Source of the DNA: Ornithinimicrobium cavernae
GTDB taxonomy: Bacteria; Actinomycetota; Actinomycetes; Actinomycetales; Dermatophilaceae
NCBI RefSeq assembly: GCF_003121625.1
Contig: NZ_QDDJ01000008.1
Span: 62,001-126,000, forward strand
Length of the DNA: 64,000 nucleotides
Reading direction: 5' to 3'
Below are positions 1 through 8,117 of this stretch, in pieces; the first letter of the stretch is position 1, and every line of letters begins with the position of its first letter. A program made the translations under genes and the position numbers. Below the pieces are notes generated by a model. The model was not told the origin of the DNA, made no database searches, and saw only the letters and a program-made list of their open reading frames with translations.

Positions 1-329
1 CCTCGATCGCCAAGCTCGTGCCGTCGTGCGACGAGCTGGCGCCGACCGCCGCGCCGACGGTCGACCCGAGCCCGACCGACCCCGGGACGTGCCTGGTGAG
101 CACCGACCTCTACGGGCAGACGTATGCCGAGCTGGTCGGTGTCGGTTGTGCCGAGGCCACCGCCGAGTGGGAGGTCGCCGAGGCCAACGCGGAGCCGTCC
201 TGGAAGTTCCCGTTCATCACCCCGGGCGGGTGGGAGTGCTACGTCACGCCGCACGACCCGACCTCCGAGGCCGCCGGGTCCTGCTACGGCCCCGACGGCT
301 CGGCCTACTTCACGCTCTACCTGCCCTGA
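1..329 (+). CDS. C-terminal end of a probable secreted protein (partial)
   Basis: An open frame runs in from the left edge (codons in phase with position 3) and ends at TGA 327-329, so about 108 residues of the C-terminus are visible. The frame is open upstream of the GTG at 18, which is therefore not convincing as the true start. The visible part is acidic, rich in Pro/Thr/Ala at first and then in aromatic residues, and carries five cysteines (for example in SCDE, GTCL, GCAE, WECY, SCYG), which suits a disulfide-bonded extracellular domain. I do not recognise a family. Function unknown. Confidence 0.6.
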   Translation, partial: SIAKLVPSCDELAPTAAPTVDPSPTDPGTCLVSTDLYGQTYAELVGVGCAEATAEWEVAEANAEPSWKFPFITPGGWECYVTPHDPTSEAAGSCYGPDGSAYFTLYLP

Positions 330-349
330 CGCCGCCTCGAAGCGGCGTC
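328..349 (+). terminator. Hairpin overlapping the stop codon of the partial gene
   Basis: GACGCCGC (328-335) and GCGGCGTC (342-349) form a perfect 8-bp stem around a 6-nt loop, immediately at the end of the left-edge gene. There is no T tract, as is common in high-GC actinobacteria, so the terminator role is inferred from position. Confidence 0.45.
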
Positions 350-459
350 GGAGGCGTCCGGCGCCCTGCGTAGCCGCTTCGCAGGCACCCGGCCTTCGCA
401 GCGGTCTCGTCGCTCACCCCGACGCACGCGAACGCGTCCCCCGCAGGGGCCCCGCTCGC

Positions 460-3096
460 TCAGCGGGTGAGGGCGCGCCGACCGGCGTCGGCCCGGCCCG
501 TGTCCCGCGCCACCGTGACACTGGCCCCCAGCACCGCCACGCCGCTGGAGTGCGCCACCACGGGGTTGAGCCGCAGCAGCTGCACCTCGGGCAGGTCGTC
601 GGCGAGCACGGACACCCGGGCCAGCAGGTCGTGCAGGGCGACCTGGTCGACAGGATCGGTGCCGCGGTAGCCGGCCAGCAGCGGAGCGGCCCGCACCCCG
701 GAGACCATGTCGGCCACGTCCGTGTCGGTCAGCGGCGGGAAGCGGTGCGCGACGTCGCCGAGCAGGTCGGCGGGGACGCCTGCCACACCGAACCCCACGA
801 CCGGGCCGAACAGCGGGTCCTCGGCCGAGGTGATCTCCACGACCACCCCGGTGGGTGCCATCGACTGGACCGCAATGCCCTGTGCCCCGCGGGGGGCGAG
901 CACCCGGGACAGGGCCGTGTAGGCCGAGGCGACGGACTCCGCGGTCTGCAGGTCCGTGCGGATCCAGTGGTGGAAGGTGCCGTGTCGGAGGGCCGGGTCC
1001 GTCGCCTTGACCACGGCCGGCAGACCCAGGTCCTGGGCGACGCGCGCGGCCTCCTGCGCGTCCCCGACCGGGATGCTGGGCCACACGGGGATCCCGTAGG
1101 CCTGCAGCAGGGCGCTGACCTCCTCGTCGGTCATCACCCGTCCCTCACCCGCGGAGGCCAGCACGCTCTCGATGACGTCGTGCGCACGACGGCGGTTGAC
1201 GCCGCCGGGGCGCACCCGCTCGCCGTGGTCGCGGTTGCGCCACGCAGCGTAGTTGGTGGCCGCGGCCAGCGCCCGGATGGCGTCCTCGGGCATCGGGTAG
1301 GTCGGCAGCGAGCCGCCGGGTGCGACACCGCGCATGCCGAGGAACGTGGCGACACAGGGCTTGTCGCGCTCGGCGACGGCCTCCTCGACCGCGGAGACCA
1401 CGTCGGTGTCGGCGGTGACGATCGGCGGGATGAAGCAGGCGATCAGGCTGTCCACCGCCGGGTCGTCCAGGGCCTGCTCCAGCGCGCGGGTGAACTCCGG
1501 CACCGTGGCCGTGGTCGGGAGGGAGACCGGCCCGTGCCCGATCGTCAGGTCCCAGGACTCCGCGGCGTCCGCGGCCAGGGTGCCCAGCGCGTCGGAGTTG
1601 GTGACGATCGCCACCGACCGTCCCGCCGGCAGCGGCTGGTGGACGACCAGCTGCGCCACGTCGAAGAGCTGGTGGGTGTTCTCCACCCGGATGACGCCGC
1701 TCTGGCGGAGCATCTCGGCGAAGGCCTCGGGCCGCTCGCGGGTCGCCCGGACGGTGTGGCCGGGCACCACGTGCTGGCCCGTGCCGCTCTTGACGACGAT
1801 CACCGGCTTGACCTTCGAGAGCTGCCGGGAGATGCGGGTGAACTTGCGGGGGTTGCCCATCGACTCCAGGTAGAGGCCGACGGCCGCGGTGGCCTCGTCG
1901 TCGATCCAGTACTGCATCAGGTCGTTGCCGGAGATGTCGACCCGGTTGCCGGCGGAGGCGAAGGTGGAGATGCCCAGGCCGCGCCGCTCGGCCGAGGCGA
2001 GGACGGCGATGGCCAGGGCACCGGACTGGGCGAACAGCCCGAGGGACCCCATCGTCGGCATGCGCGGCGAGAGGGAGGCGTTGAGGCTGTAGCCGAGCCC
2101 GGTGTTGATCAGCCCGAAGGAGTTGGGTCCGAGGACCCGCAGGCCGTGCACCCGCGCCGTCTCCAGCAGCTGCCGCTGCAGGACCGCCCCCTGCTCCCCC
2201 GACTCGGCGAACCCGCTGCTCACCACGACCACCGACGCGACGCCGGCGAACGCGCACTCCCGCACGATGTCGGGCACCTCCGGGGCGGGGACCGCGATCA
2301 CGGCGAGGTCGATCGACTGCCCGATCTCGGAGACCCGGGCCCAGGCGCGACGCCCCGCGACCTCCTCCGCGGCATGGTTCACCACGAACAGCTCACCGGA
2401 GAACCCGCCCTCCTGCATGTGCCGGACGAGGGCTCCACCAACTGAACCGGGCCGTCGGCTCGCACCGATCACCACGACCGACGACGGGTGCAGGACCCGC
2501 CGCATACTCACGGCCTCGGACCGGTGCTCGCGGGCCAGGGCGACCGCCCGGGACGCCTCCGTGGGCTCGATCGCGAAGCTCACGGCGATCACGCCGTCGT
2601 CGAACTCGTGGGTCACCTCGTAGCCCGCGTCCTGGAAGACGTTGATCATCTTGCGGTTCTGCGGGAGCACGTCGGCGGTGAACAGGCGCACTCCCGTCTC
2701 CCGGCCGATCGCCGCCAGGTGCTCCAGCAGCACCGACCCGATGCCCCTGCCCTGGTGCTTGTCGGCGACATTGAAGGCGATCTCCGCGGAGGTCCAGTCG
2801 GTCTCGCGGAAGCGGTCGTAGCGCCCGATGCCTGCGATCTCGTCGGCGATGATCAGCACCAGGGCGACACGCTTGTCGTAGTCGACGTGCGTGAAGCGGT
2901 GCACGTCCCGGTCTGACAGGCGACGGATCGGCGCGAAGAACCGTAGGTAGATGGACTCCTCGGACTGCTGGGCGTGGAACTGGTGGATCAGCTCGGCGTC
3001 ACTGGGCCGGATCGGCCGGACGTGTGCCACCGAGCCGTCGGTCAGGACGACGTCGGCCTCCCACTCACTCGGGTAGCCGGGGGGCACGTCGGTCAT
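460..3096 (-). CDS. Bifunctional GNAT acetyltransferase / ADP-forming acyl-CoA ligase-like protein
   Basis: An 878-residue protein. Residues 1-175 are a GNAT domain with the acetyl-CoA loop HQGRGIG at 114-120. Then follow a CoA-binding Rossmann domain (GASRRPGSVG at 211-220), a succinyl-CoA-synthetase-like flavodoxin region (about 340-580) with a likely phospho-histidine in GHT near residue 447, and a C-terminal ATP-grasp domain (about 650-870). This is the domain set of protein lysine acetyltransferases of the Pat/PatZ type. In those the ligase half often acts as a sensor or regulator, and the GNAT half acetylates enzymes such as acetyl-CoA synthetase. Here GNAT is N-terminal, as in many actinobacteria. 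Whether the ligase half is catalytic cannot be told; the apparent retention of the histidine suggests it may be. It stands alone, with no operon partner. Confidence 0.88.
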   Translation of the reverse strand: MTDVPPGYPSEWEADVVLTDGSVAHVRPIRPSDAELIHQFHAQQSEESIYLRFFAPIRRLSDRDVHRFTHVDYDKRVALVLIIADEIAGIGRYDRFRETDWTSAEIAFNVADKHQGRGIGSVLLEHLAAIGRETGVRLFTADVLPQNRKMINVFQDAGYEVTHEFDDGVIAVSFAIEPTEASRAVALAREHRSEAVSMRRVLHPSSVVVIGASRRPGSVGGALVRHMQEGGFSGELFVVNHAAEEVAGRRAWARVSEIGQSIDLAVIAVPAPEVPDIVRECAFAGVASVVVVSSGFAESGEQGAVLQRQLLETARVHGLRVLGPNSFGLINTGLGYSLNASLSPRMPTMGSLGLFAQSGALAIAVLASAERRGLGISTFASAGNRVDISGNDLMQYWIDDEATAAVGLYLESMGNPRKFTRISRQLSKVKPVIVVKSGTGQHVVPGHTVRATRERPEAFAEMLRQSGVIRVENTHQLFDVAQLVVHQPLPAGRSVAIVTNSDALGTLAADAAESWDLTIGHGPVSLPTTATVPEFTRALEQALDDPAVDSLIACFIPPIVTADTDVVSAVEEAVAERDKPCVATFLGMRGVAPGGSLPTYPMPEDAIRALAAATNYAAWRNRDHGERVRPGGVNRRRAHDVIESVLASAGEGRVMTDEEVSALLQAYGIPVWPSIPVGDAQEAARVAQDLGLPAVVKATDPALRHGTFHHWIRTDLQTAESVASAYTALSRVLAPRGAQGIAVQSMAPTGVVVEITSAEDPLFGPVVGFGVAGVPADLLGDVAHRFPPLTDTDVADMVSGVRAAPLLAGYRGTDPVDQVALHDLLARVSVLADDLPEVQLLRLNPVVAHSSGVAVLGASVTVARDTGRADAGRRALTR

Positions 3097-3204
3097 GGGC
3101 CCAGCATGCCCGATCCCGCCCCTCCGCCGTGCGACGAGTGGTCGTATGCCGTGTGGCTGGGCGTGCCGGGAGGCGTCCGGTCGGCGGCGGTCACCCGGGC
3201 GGGG

Positions 3205-4617
3205 TCAGCCGCCCGGCCGGACGACCTCCCAGATCAGGCCACCGTCGACCGAGCTCCAGTAGGCCAGCTCCTCGCTCACCTGGTCCTGGGTCGGGTAGGC
3301 GATGAGCTCGCCGAACATCGTCGCCTCGAGCTGCTCGGGACGGGCGTCCGCCCCGGGCAGGAAGGCCTCTGCACTCCACGTCTGACCACCGTCGGTCGTG
3401 ACGGCGTAGTTGCCCTCCCCGACGAGCAGCAGGTGACCGGCTCCGGTGGAGGCCAGCAGCGGCGGCTGCTCCCCCAGCACGAACGAGGGCACCGTCAGAT
3501 TCGCCGGAGTCCAGGTCCGCCCGCCGTTGTCGGTCTCGTGCAGGGCAAGGCCGCGCTGGTCCTCGCACAGCGCCCACAGGTGGTCGGGGCTGTCGACCGA
3601 GGCCGTGACCGCGACCGGCCCGTCCTCGCACGAGCCCAGCTCGGCGGTGGACTCGAGCCGTCCCTCCTGGAGCCGCAGCACCTCACTCACCCGCCCCTCC
3701 TCGCCGAGCGCCACGACGTAGCGCCCGCCGGCGGCGCCGATGATCTCCGCGCTCTCCACCGGGCCCAGGTCGCGCACGACGTCCTGCGCCCACAGGATGC
3801 CGGTGGGGTCGGTGAGCAGCACCGAGCCACTCGGCAGCAGGCACGTGGTGCGGGCGCAGTCGTCGTAGGTGCTCGTCGCGACGATCAGCTCGTCACCCTG
3901 CAGCGCCAGGTCCGTCACGGAGCCGGCACCGGTGTCGATGCCGCTCCAGGTCCGACCCCCGTCGGTCGTCGTCCACACCGGCGCCTTGTCGCCCCAGACC
4001 CACCCGCGGCCGTGGTCGGCGAAGAGCACCCGGTGCACCATCCCCAGCTCCGCCAGGTCCGCCCGGGGTGCCCAGGTGGTGCCACCGTCGGCGGAGTCAG
4101 CCAGCACGGAGCACCACCCCCTCGTGCTGCACGGGTGCATGACGATCGCGTACCGCTGGCCGCTGTCCGTCGCGGGCTCCGGGTCGGCGGTGGTCACGTC
4201 GGTGAACCTGCCGTCGGCCGGAAGTCCGCCTTCGGGCACCGGTGTCGTGACCACCACCGGGTCGGGGATCAGTTCGTCCGTCGGGGCCTGGGTGTCCTCA
4301 CCCGTCGGGTCCTCTGACGCGGTGGAGGACCCACCGCTCGGATCCGTGGCCGAGGGGCCCGGCCCGGCCAGATTCGGCTCCTCGGTGTCCGGCAGCAGGC
4401 TGGGACCGAACACGAGCCCCAGGGCCGCGGCGGCGGCCACCAGCGCTCCGGTCCACGCACCACGGCGTGCCGACCTGGCCCCCTGCCGCCCGTCGCGGAT
4501 CCGCCGCCAGGCGACCTCGTCGGCCGGCTCCTCCCGGACCTGTGCCCGGTGGGCGGCGAAGAACTCCTCCACGGGGTCGCGCCCGTTCCCGCCCGTCCCG
4601 GGCTGCCTGCCGGTCAT
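3205..4617 (-). CDS. Membrane-anchored Asp-box (BNR/sialidase-like) protein coupled to an ECF sigma factor
   Basis: A 470-residue protein whose ATG overlaps the stop of the upstream sigma-factor gene (ATGA). The N-terminus (about 1-55) is cytosolic and charged, one membrane segment follows (about 57-77), then a Ser/Thr/Pro/Glu-rich linker (80-125). The outer part carries Asp-box motifs of the S/T-x-D-G-G-x-T-W type at least four times (ADGGTTW, TDGGRTW, NGGRTW, TDGGQTW), typical of beta-propeller sialidase/exo-alpha-like folds. No sialidase catalytic arginine triad is evident, so an enzyme is not claimed. The layout (inside tail, one membrane pass, outside sensor domain, coupled to a sigma gene) fits a sigma-factor regulator or a cell-surface sensor. 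That role is inference. Confidence 0.75.
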   Translation of the reverse strand: MTGRQPGTGGNGRDPVEEFFAAHRAQVREEPADEVAWRRIRDGRQGARSARRGAWTGALVAAAAALGLVFGPSLLPDTEEPNLAGPGPSATDPSGGSSTASEDPTGEDTQAPTDELIPDPVVVTTPVPEGGLPADGRFTDVTTADPEPATDSGQRYAIVMHPCSTRGWCSVLADSADGGTTWAPRADLAELGMVHRVLFADHGRGWVWGDKAPVWTTTDGGRTWSGIDTGAGSVTDLALQGDELIVATSTYDDCARTTCLLPSGSVLLTDPTGILWAQDVVRDLGPVESAEIIGAAGGRYVVALGEEGRVSEVLRLQEGRLESTAELGSCEDGPVAVTASVDSPDHLWALCEDQRGLALHETDNGGRTWTPANLTVPSFVLGEQPPLLASTGAGHLLLVGEGNYAVTTDGGQTWSAEAFLPGADARPEQLEATMFGELIAYPTQDQVSEELAYWSSVDGGLIWEVVRPGG

Positions 4618-5159
4618 CGCGCCTCCTCCAGCGTCGTCGCGAGACGGGACCGCGCGTCATACAGGTCCCGTTTGACGGCCCCCTCGGACCGGCCCACCTG
4701 CCGGGCCACCTCGGCCACCGACAGGTCGGCGAAGTAGAACAGCAGCACCGGCAGCCGCAGCCTGTCCGGCAGGGCCTCGACCGCCTCGCGGACGCTCAGC
4801 CGCTGCGCGTGGTCCGGGCCCGGTGCGGTCTCGTCCGGCGCCGGTCGGCCGCCCTGGAAGCGCTCGTAGGCGCTGGCCTCGCGGCCGCGTTTGCGCCAGT
4901 GGTCGCGCACCAGGTTGCTGGTGGTGGCATAGAGCCACGGGCGGGGGTCGTCCACCCGGTGCCAGTGCGACAGCAGCCGCGTGAAGGCCTCCGTGGCCAG
5001 GTCATGCCCCAGGTCCCGGTCCCCCACCAGGTGCCCCGCCCAGCCGGCCAGCTGCCCGTAGTGCGCCACGAAGACCTCGCGGACTGCTCCCGCGACGGGG
5101 TCGGCGGTGCCTGGCACGTGGCCTCCGATCACCCGGGCGGCGGTCAGGACTGCTGTCAT
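4614..5159 (-). CDS. ECF (extracytoplasmic function) RNA polymerase sigma factor, SigE-type
   Basis: A 181-residue protein with sigma-70 region 2 (about residues 25-95; DLATEAFTRLL and the promoter-melting-like RPWLYATTSNLVRDHWRKR) and region 4 (about 122-175; EALPDRLRLPVLLFYFADLSVAEVA followed by the helix-turn-helix VGRSEGAVKRDL). Length and lack of region 3 are those of ECF sigma factors. The stop codon overlaps the start of the Asp-box membrane protein by 4 nt, so the two are translationally coupled and probably a regulator/sensor pair. The upstream gap contains a possible self-recognised promoter. Confidence 0.9.
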   Translation of the reverse strand: MTAVLTAARVIGGHVPGTADPVAGAVREVFVAHYGQLAGWAGHLVGDRDLGHDLATEAFTRLLSHWHRVDDPRPWLYATTSNLVRDHWRKRGREASAYERFQGGRPAPDETAPGPDHAQRLSVREAVEALPDRLRLPVLLFYFADLSVAEVARQVGRSEGAVKRDLYDARSRLATTLEEAR

Positions 5160-5168
5160 GTTGAGTAT

Positions 5169-5192
5169 GACGCCGCACCGACCCCCGTGGTT
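5169..5192 (-). promoter_or_regulatory. Possible ECF-type autoregulatory promoter of the sigma-factor gene
   Basis: Reading the minus strand, an AACC element (5192-5189) is followed after 16 nt by CGTC (5172-5169), shortly before the sigma-factor ATG at 5159. AAC at -35 and CGTC at -10 with this spacing resemble promoters recognised by ECF factors, which often transcribe their own genes. The motif is short, so chance occurrence is quite possible. Confidence 0.28.
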
Positions 5193-5631
5193 GGAACCGG
5201 AGCCCGTCGGTCACGACACGCGCGGGTCACACCCGCCCAGCCCACCTGGCTCTGGAGCGAACGGTCAGACGCCCAGGCGCTTGATCTGCCCGGAATATCG
5301 AGGTGCTACCTGCCCCGAACGTCTGCCCGGAATCCGGGTATCCGACGTGGAGGGGCTGCGCGTGAAACCGGTTGCTGATGGTCGTGATTTCACTGACATG
5401 CCGAGTGTCGGACGTGCTCCCTCGGCCTCCGGATGTGGTCTTGGAGCCGCCAAGCGTTCTTCGAGCCGGCTATTTCACGCTCTGAGAACGATGCGGGGCT
5501 CCAAGACGACATCTACGCCGCCGACACGGTCGTATCCGACTCTGCCGCTGTGGGCGCGTAGCGTCCGACCATGCTGGGGATCGGTCTCGCCGAGAGTCGG
5601 ACGTTACTTCTTCCCCTCCTCGGCTTTTCGT

Positions 5632-5645
5632 TATACGATTTTGTC
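5632..5645 (+). promoter_or_regulatory. Likely -10 element just upstream of the antitoxin gene
   Basis: TATACG (5632-5637) lies 8 nt before the ATG at 5646, close enough for a leaderless or very short-leader transcript. It sits inside the imperfect palindrome CGTTATACG (5629-5637; arms CGT/ACG), a plausible place for an autorepressing ribbon-helix-helix antitoxin to bind. No good -35 hexamer is seen. Confidence 0.35.
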
Positions 5646-5894
5646 ATGGTGGGTGACGAGCAGGTAACTGACGAGCAGATCCAGCAGTGGGCGGATGAGG
5701 CCGAGGCTGGGTACGACGTCGAGGAGCTGAAGCGTCGCGGGCGAGGACGTCCCGGCCGGGGAGCTGGGCCCATGCAGGTGATCGCTGTGCGACTCACAGC
5801 CGAAGAGATCGCGGCACTGGACGCCTACGCCCAACGGGAGCACCTGTCCCGTTCCGAAGCGATCCGACGGGCCCTGGCCGGCTACGCCGCGTGA
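5646..5894 (+). CDS. Ribbon-helix-helix (CopG-like) putative antitoxin
   Basis: An 82-residue protein starting at ATG 5646. An in-frame ATG at 5571 exists but adds a hydrophobic stretch not expected in this family. The N-terminus is acidic (VTDEQIQQWADEAEAGYD), followed by a basic Gly/Arg/Pro segment (RRGRGRPGRG) and a C-terminal ribbon-helix-helix module (VIAVRLTAEEIAALDAYA, then HLSRSEAIRRALAGY). This arrangement is usual in antitoxins that bind their own promoter through the RHH fold and neutralise the toxin through the other end. The stop overlaps the next start (GTGA), as in type II toxin-antitoxin operons. Confidence 0.75.
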   Translation: MVGDEQVTDEQIQQWADEAEAGYDVEELKRRGRGRPGRGAGPMQVIAVRLTAEEIAALDAYAQREHLSRSEAIRRALAGYAA

Positions 5895-6133
5895 AGGTCC
5901 ACCGCAGCGCGCTCAAGCACTGCGTGCTCCCCGAGGACGCGGTCCAGGCTGCCGACCTATCGTTATGGATCGAGCCCCTGGAGGAAGAGGAGTGGCCGCA
6001 CCGCGAGCTGCGGCTCGGCTTCGACACTCAGGCACGGTTGCTAGAGACCGTTGTCCTGATCTTCAAGAGCGGCGACGAGATGGTCATCCACGCGATGCCA
6101 GCCCGACGGCAGTTCTGGGAACTTCTGCCCTGA
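5891..6133 (+). CDS. Small putative toxin partner of the RHH protein
   Basis: An 80-residue protein, GTG start, overlapping the RHH gene by 4 nt. It begins MKVHRSALKH, has a central LRLGFDTQARLLETVVLIF beta-hairpin-like segment and ends with IHAMPARRQFWELLP. The pattern H-x-S-A-x-K-H ... LGFD...LLE ... IHAMPAR resembles small actinobacterial proteins paired with RHH antitoxins and is loosely like the compact BrnT/RelE-style RNase fold. That resemblance is from memory, not a search. The conserved His, Asp, Glu and Arg residues would suit an mRNA endonuclease. Toxicity is inferred only from size, coupling and neighbour. Confidence 0.6.
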   Translation: MKVHRSALKHCVLPEDAVQAADLSLWIEPLEEEEWPHRELRLGFDTQARLLETVVLIFKSGDEMVIHAMPARRQFWELLP

Positions 6134-6277
6134 TCCAGGGCATGCAACTACCGCTCTGCGCCAGGTCATTGATCCTTGTGCTCGTAGCGTCCTATTCGTC
6201 TCGAAGGCGCTTTCGAGGGACCCCTGGATGGGGGAGCACTGTCGGAACCGCAGCGACCTTATGGGCGTCAGACTGCC

Positions 6278-7177
6278 ATGAGGTCATGGGTGACGTGCCC
6301 CTTCCTGGCCACGCTTGCCGTGTGTGCGGTAGCGCTGTTGAACGGCTGTGGCTCGGCCACTCACACGAGGGTCAGCCCGGAAAGCGACCTCGCCGCCTCG
6401 TCGGCTCCGCCAGTCATAGACCTGCCTTACCGTGACCCCGCACGGCCCTGGTGGGAACAGGAGCCGCGCTGCGGCCATGGAGTCCAGGAGGAGGGCACCG
6501 AGATGATCGGCCTGCTCGCGGGACGACCGGGGGTATACACATCGCTCTCGGACATGGTCACGCGCCTCCTGCCCGGTTCTCAATGGGCTGACTATCGCCC
6601 AGCACTCATTGAGCACCTTGAGAGCTCTGACCCCGAAGAGACCGTGGACGTCGGCCTTGAGGGCGCCAAGGCCGTCCGGTTCGCGCCTGGACCTGGCGGC
6701 ACTTCACTGACTGCCTACACCTGGGGCGAGGGGTTGTGGTCAGTTGATTCCTACGGCGTCCCCAAACCGTGCACCATCTTCGACCTAGAACCGGGTGCCT
6801 CCGAGCGAGAGCGTTTTCTCTCCCTTCGCATAGCCGAGCCTACGCAGAGCCGAACCCTCCATATGCAACTGCCCAGCAGCAAGCTCCCTGAGGAGTCACC
6901 CGGCATCGACATCTACTCAAGATTCTCTCGCGACGAAGGCTACGACCACGTGGCTCGACTCGTGCCATCCGCGGCGCAGGCGGATGCACTCACCGGGAAC
7001 AGCCTGGGCAACGACTCCACCGAACCAGCAGCGATGGAACACGCGAGAGCGATAGCAGTAGGCCTGCCCACTCATATCCCGGAGGGTCAATACCTCGCAT
7101 GCCTGGTCACCGAGGACTTCCCGAACACGATCTGTGGCCAATTCACCCTCAGCGACCGAACAGCCTCAGAGCCCTAA
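6278..7177 (+). CDS. Orphan lipoprotein, unknown function
   Basis: A 299-residue protein starting at ATG 6278. A hydrophobic signal peptide ends in the lipobox LLNGC with the lipidated cysteine at residue 24, so it should be anchored to the outer face of the membrane. The mature part has a Ser/Ala linker, then a globular region with scattered cysteines (for example PRCGH, KPCTIF, LACLV, TICGQ). I recognise no family. Codon use is noticeably less GC-rich than the core genes around 9-22 kb, in line with the rest of the accessory pocket. No operon partner is evident. Confidence 0.7.
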   Translation: MRSWVTCPFLATLAVCAVALLNGCGSATHTRVSPESDLAASSAPPVIDLPYRDPARPWWEQEPRCGHGVQEEGTEMIGLLAGRPGVYTSLSDMVTRLLPGSQWADYRPALIEHLESSDPEETVDVGLEGAKAVRFAPGPGGTSLTAYTWGEGLWSVDSYGVPKPCTIFDLEPGASERERFLSLRIAEPTQSRTLHMQLPSSKLPEESPGIDIYSRFSRDEGYDHVARLVPSAAQADALTGNSLGNDSTEPAAMEHARAIAVGLPTHIPEGQYLACLVTEDFPNTICGQFTLSDRTASEP

Positions 7178-7344
7178 GTCTCACAGCCGCCCGCGCCGAT
7201 TGGAAGGGCACGGCACAGTCTCCTGATATGAGGAGACCTAACCGGGGGCTAACAACCGGATCTGCCGCGTTCCGCGCTGTCGTGCCGAGAGTTGTGCGGA
7301 AATTGGCGGTAGATCGTCAGCCACCGTGGTGGGAGACTTCAGGC

Positions 7345-7970
7345 ATGTCGTCGCCACGCCGCGGAGCGGTCAGCGCAGCCGATCTCAGGCAGGAGCTCGA
7401 AGGTCGGTATCGCACCGATCCGGAGTACCGGGCCAGCGTTGATCGTCACGAAGCGGAGCGTCGGGCCCGGCGTGGAGAACTTGAGCGCGCCGAACGGCCG
7501 TTGGTAGACGACCTTCGGGCCGCTGGGATCTCGGTGGGCTCGATCTGGGAGTTGCACCAACACCCTGAACTAGGCGAGACGGCGTATCCGCTTCTGGTGA
7601 AACACCTCCAGTTGGACTACCCCGACAGAATACTCAACGGCATTGCACGAGGGTTCACCAAGACCGCCGCGCGTAGGCATTGGCAAGAACTACTCAGCCT
7701 CTATCTCGTAGAGGAGCGTGCAGAGGCGCGCGACGGTCTAGCCGCGACATTGGGCGGCTGCGCCGTCGAACCCCTTACGCGGACCTGATCGCGATCCTCG
7801 AAAACGAGGCACTGGGCGAGACGCGGATCTACTTCCTCCGGCCCGTGAACCGCATTGGTAACCGTATGGGCGCGAGCGCAGGGCGGAAGGTCATCGAGCG
7901 TTACGCGAACGACCCGCAGCTCGCGACCGAGGCCAGCAGAATCCTTCAGGGGCTCGGCCGGAACGACTAA
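7345..7970 (+). pseudogene. Frameshifted gene of unknown function (helical, HEAT-like)
   Basis: Reading from ATG 7345, the frame gives about 135 sensible residues (MSSPRRGAVSAADLRQ ... ELLSLYLVEERAEARDGLAATL) and then runs into Arg/Thr-rich text and TGA at 7786-7788. The adjacent frame (shifted by -1 or +2) continues, from about 7774, with a well-formed helical protein (YADLIAILENEALGETRIYF, then a basic INRIGNR-like stretch here written VNRIGNR) to TAA at 7968-7970. Joined, the two make one protein of about 208 residues with alternating amphipathic helices. The break lies between about 7755 and 7780. It may be a true lesion, a sequencing error, or less likely a programmed shift; no clear slippery site is seen. 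Confidence 0.6.
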
Positions 7971-8117
7971 ATCCGGTATGCCCGCACATCAGCGGGACGT
8001 GTTGTACGTCGAGTGGGGCCGGTGCCCGGGGCCCGTCGTCCCTGCATAGGTGATGGAGCTTTGTGGCTCGACAGCGTGTGATCGGGCTCGGGTGACGACG
8101 CGCCGGGACGGCCCTTG

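Larger units (their letters stand above)
5160..5645. other. Gene-free stretch at the left border of the accessory pocket
   Basis: I see no convincing gene in these 486 bases: open frames here have no RBS, no recognisable product and no consistent codon bias. Composition falls from the high GC of the sigma-factor gene to a more mixed sequence. A perfect 12-bp direct repeat, TCTGCCCGGAAT, occurs at 5285-5296 and 5322-5333. No tRNA, integrase or insertion-sequence end is visible, so the cause of the composition change is unknown. Confidence 0.4.

Noticed and set aside
124-2445. Very long open frame antisense to the GNAT/acyl-CoA ligase gene
   Set aside because: Its translation is Arg/Gly/His-rich low-complexity text without domains, a usual by-product of high GC; the minus-strand protein has clear motifs.
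7978-8049. 23-codon frame MPAHQRDVLYVEWG... after the broken gene
   Set aside because: Too short, no RBS, no recognisable sequence, composition uninformative.
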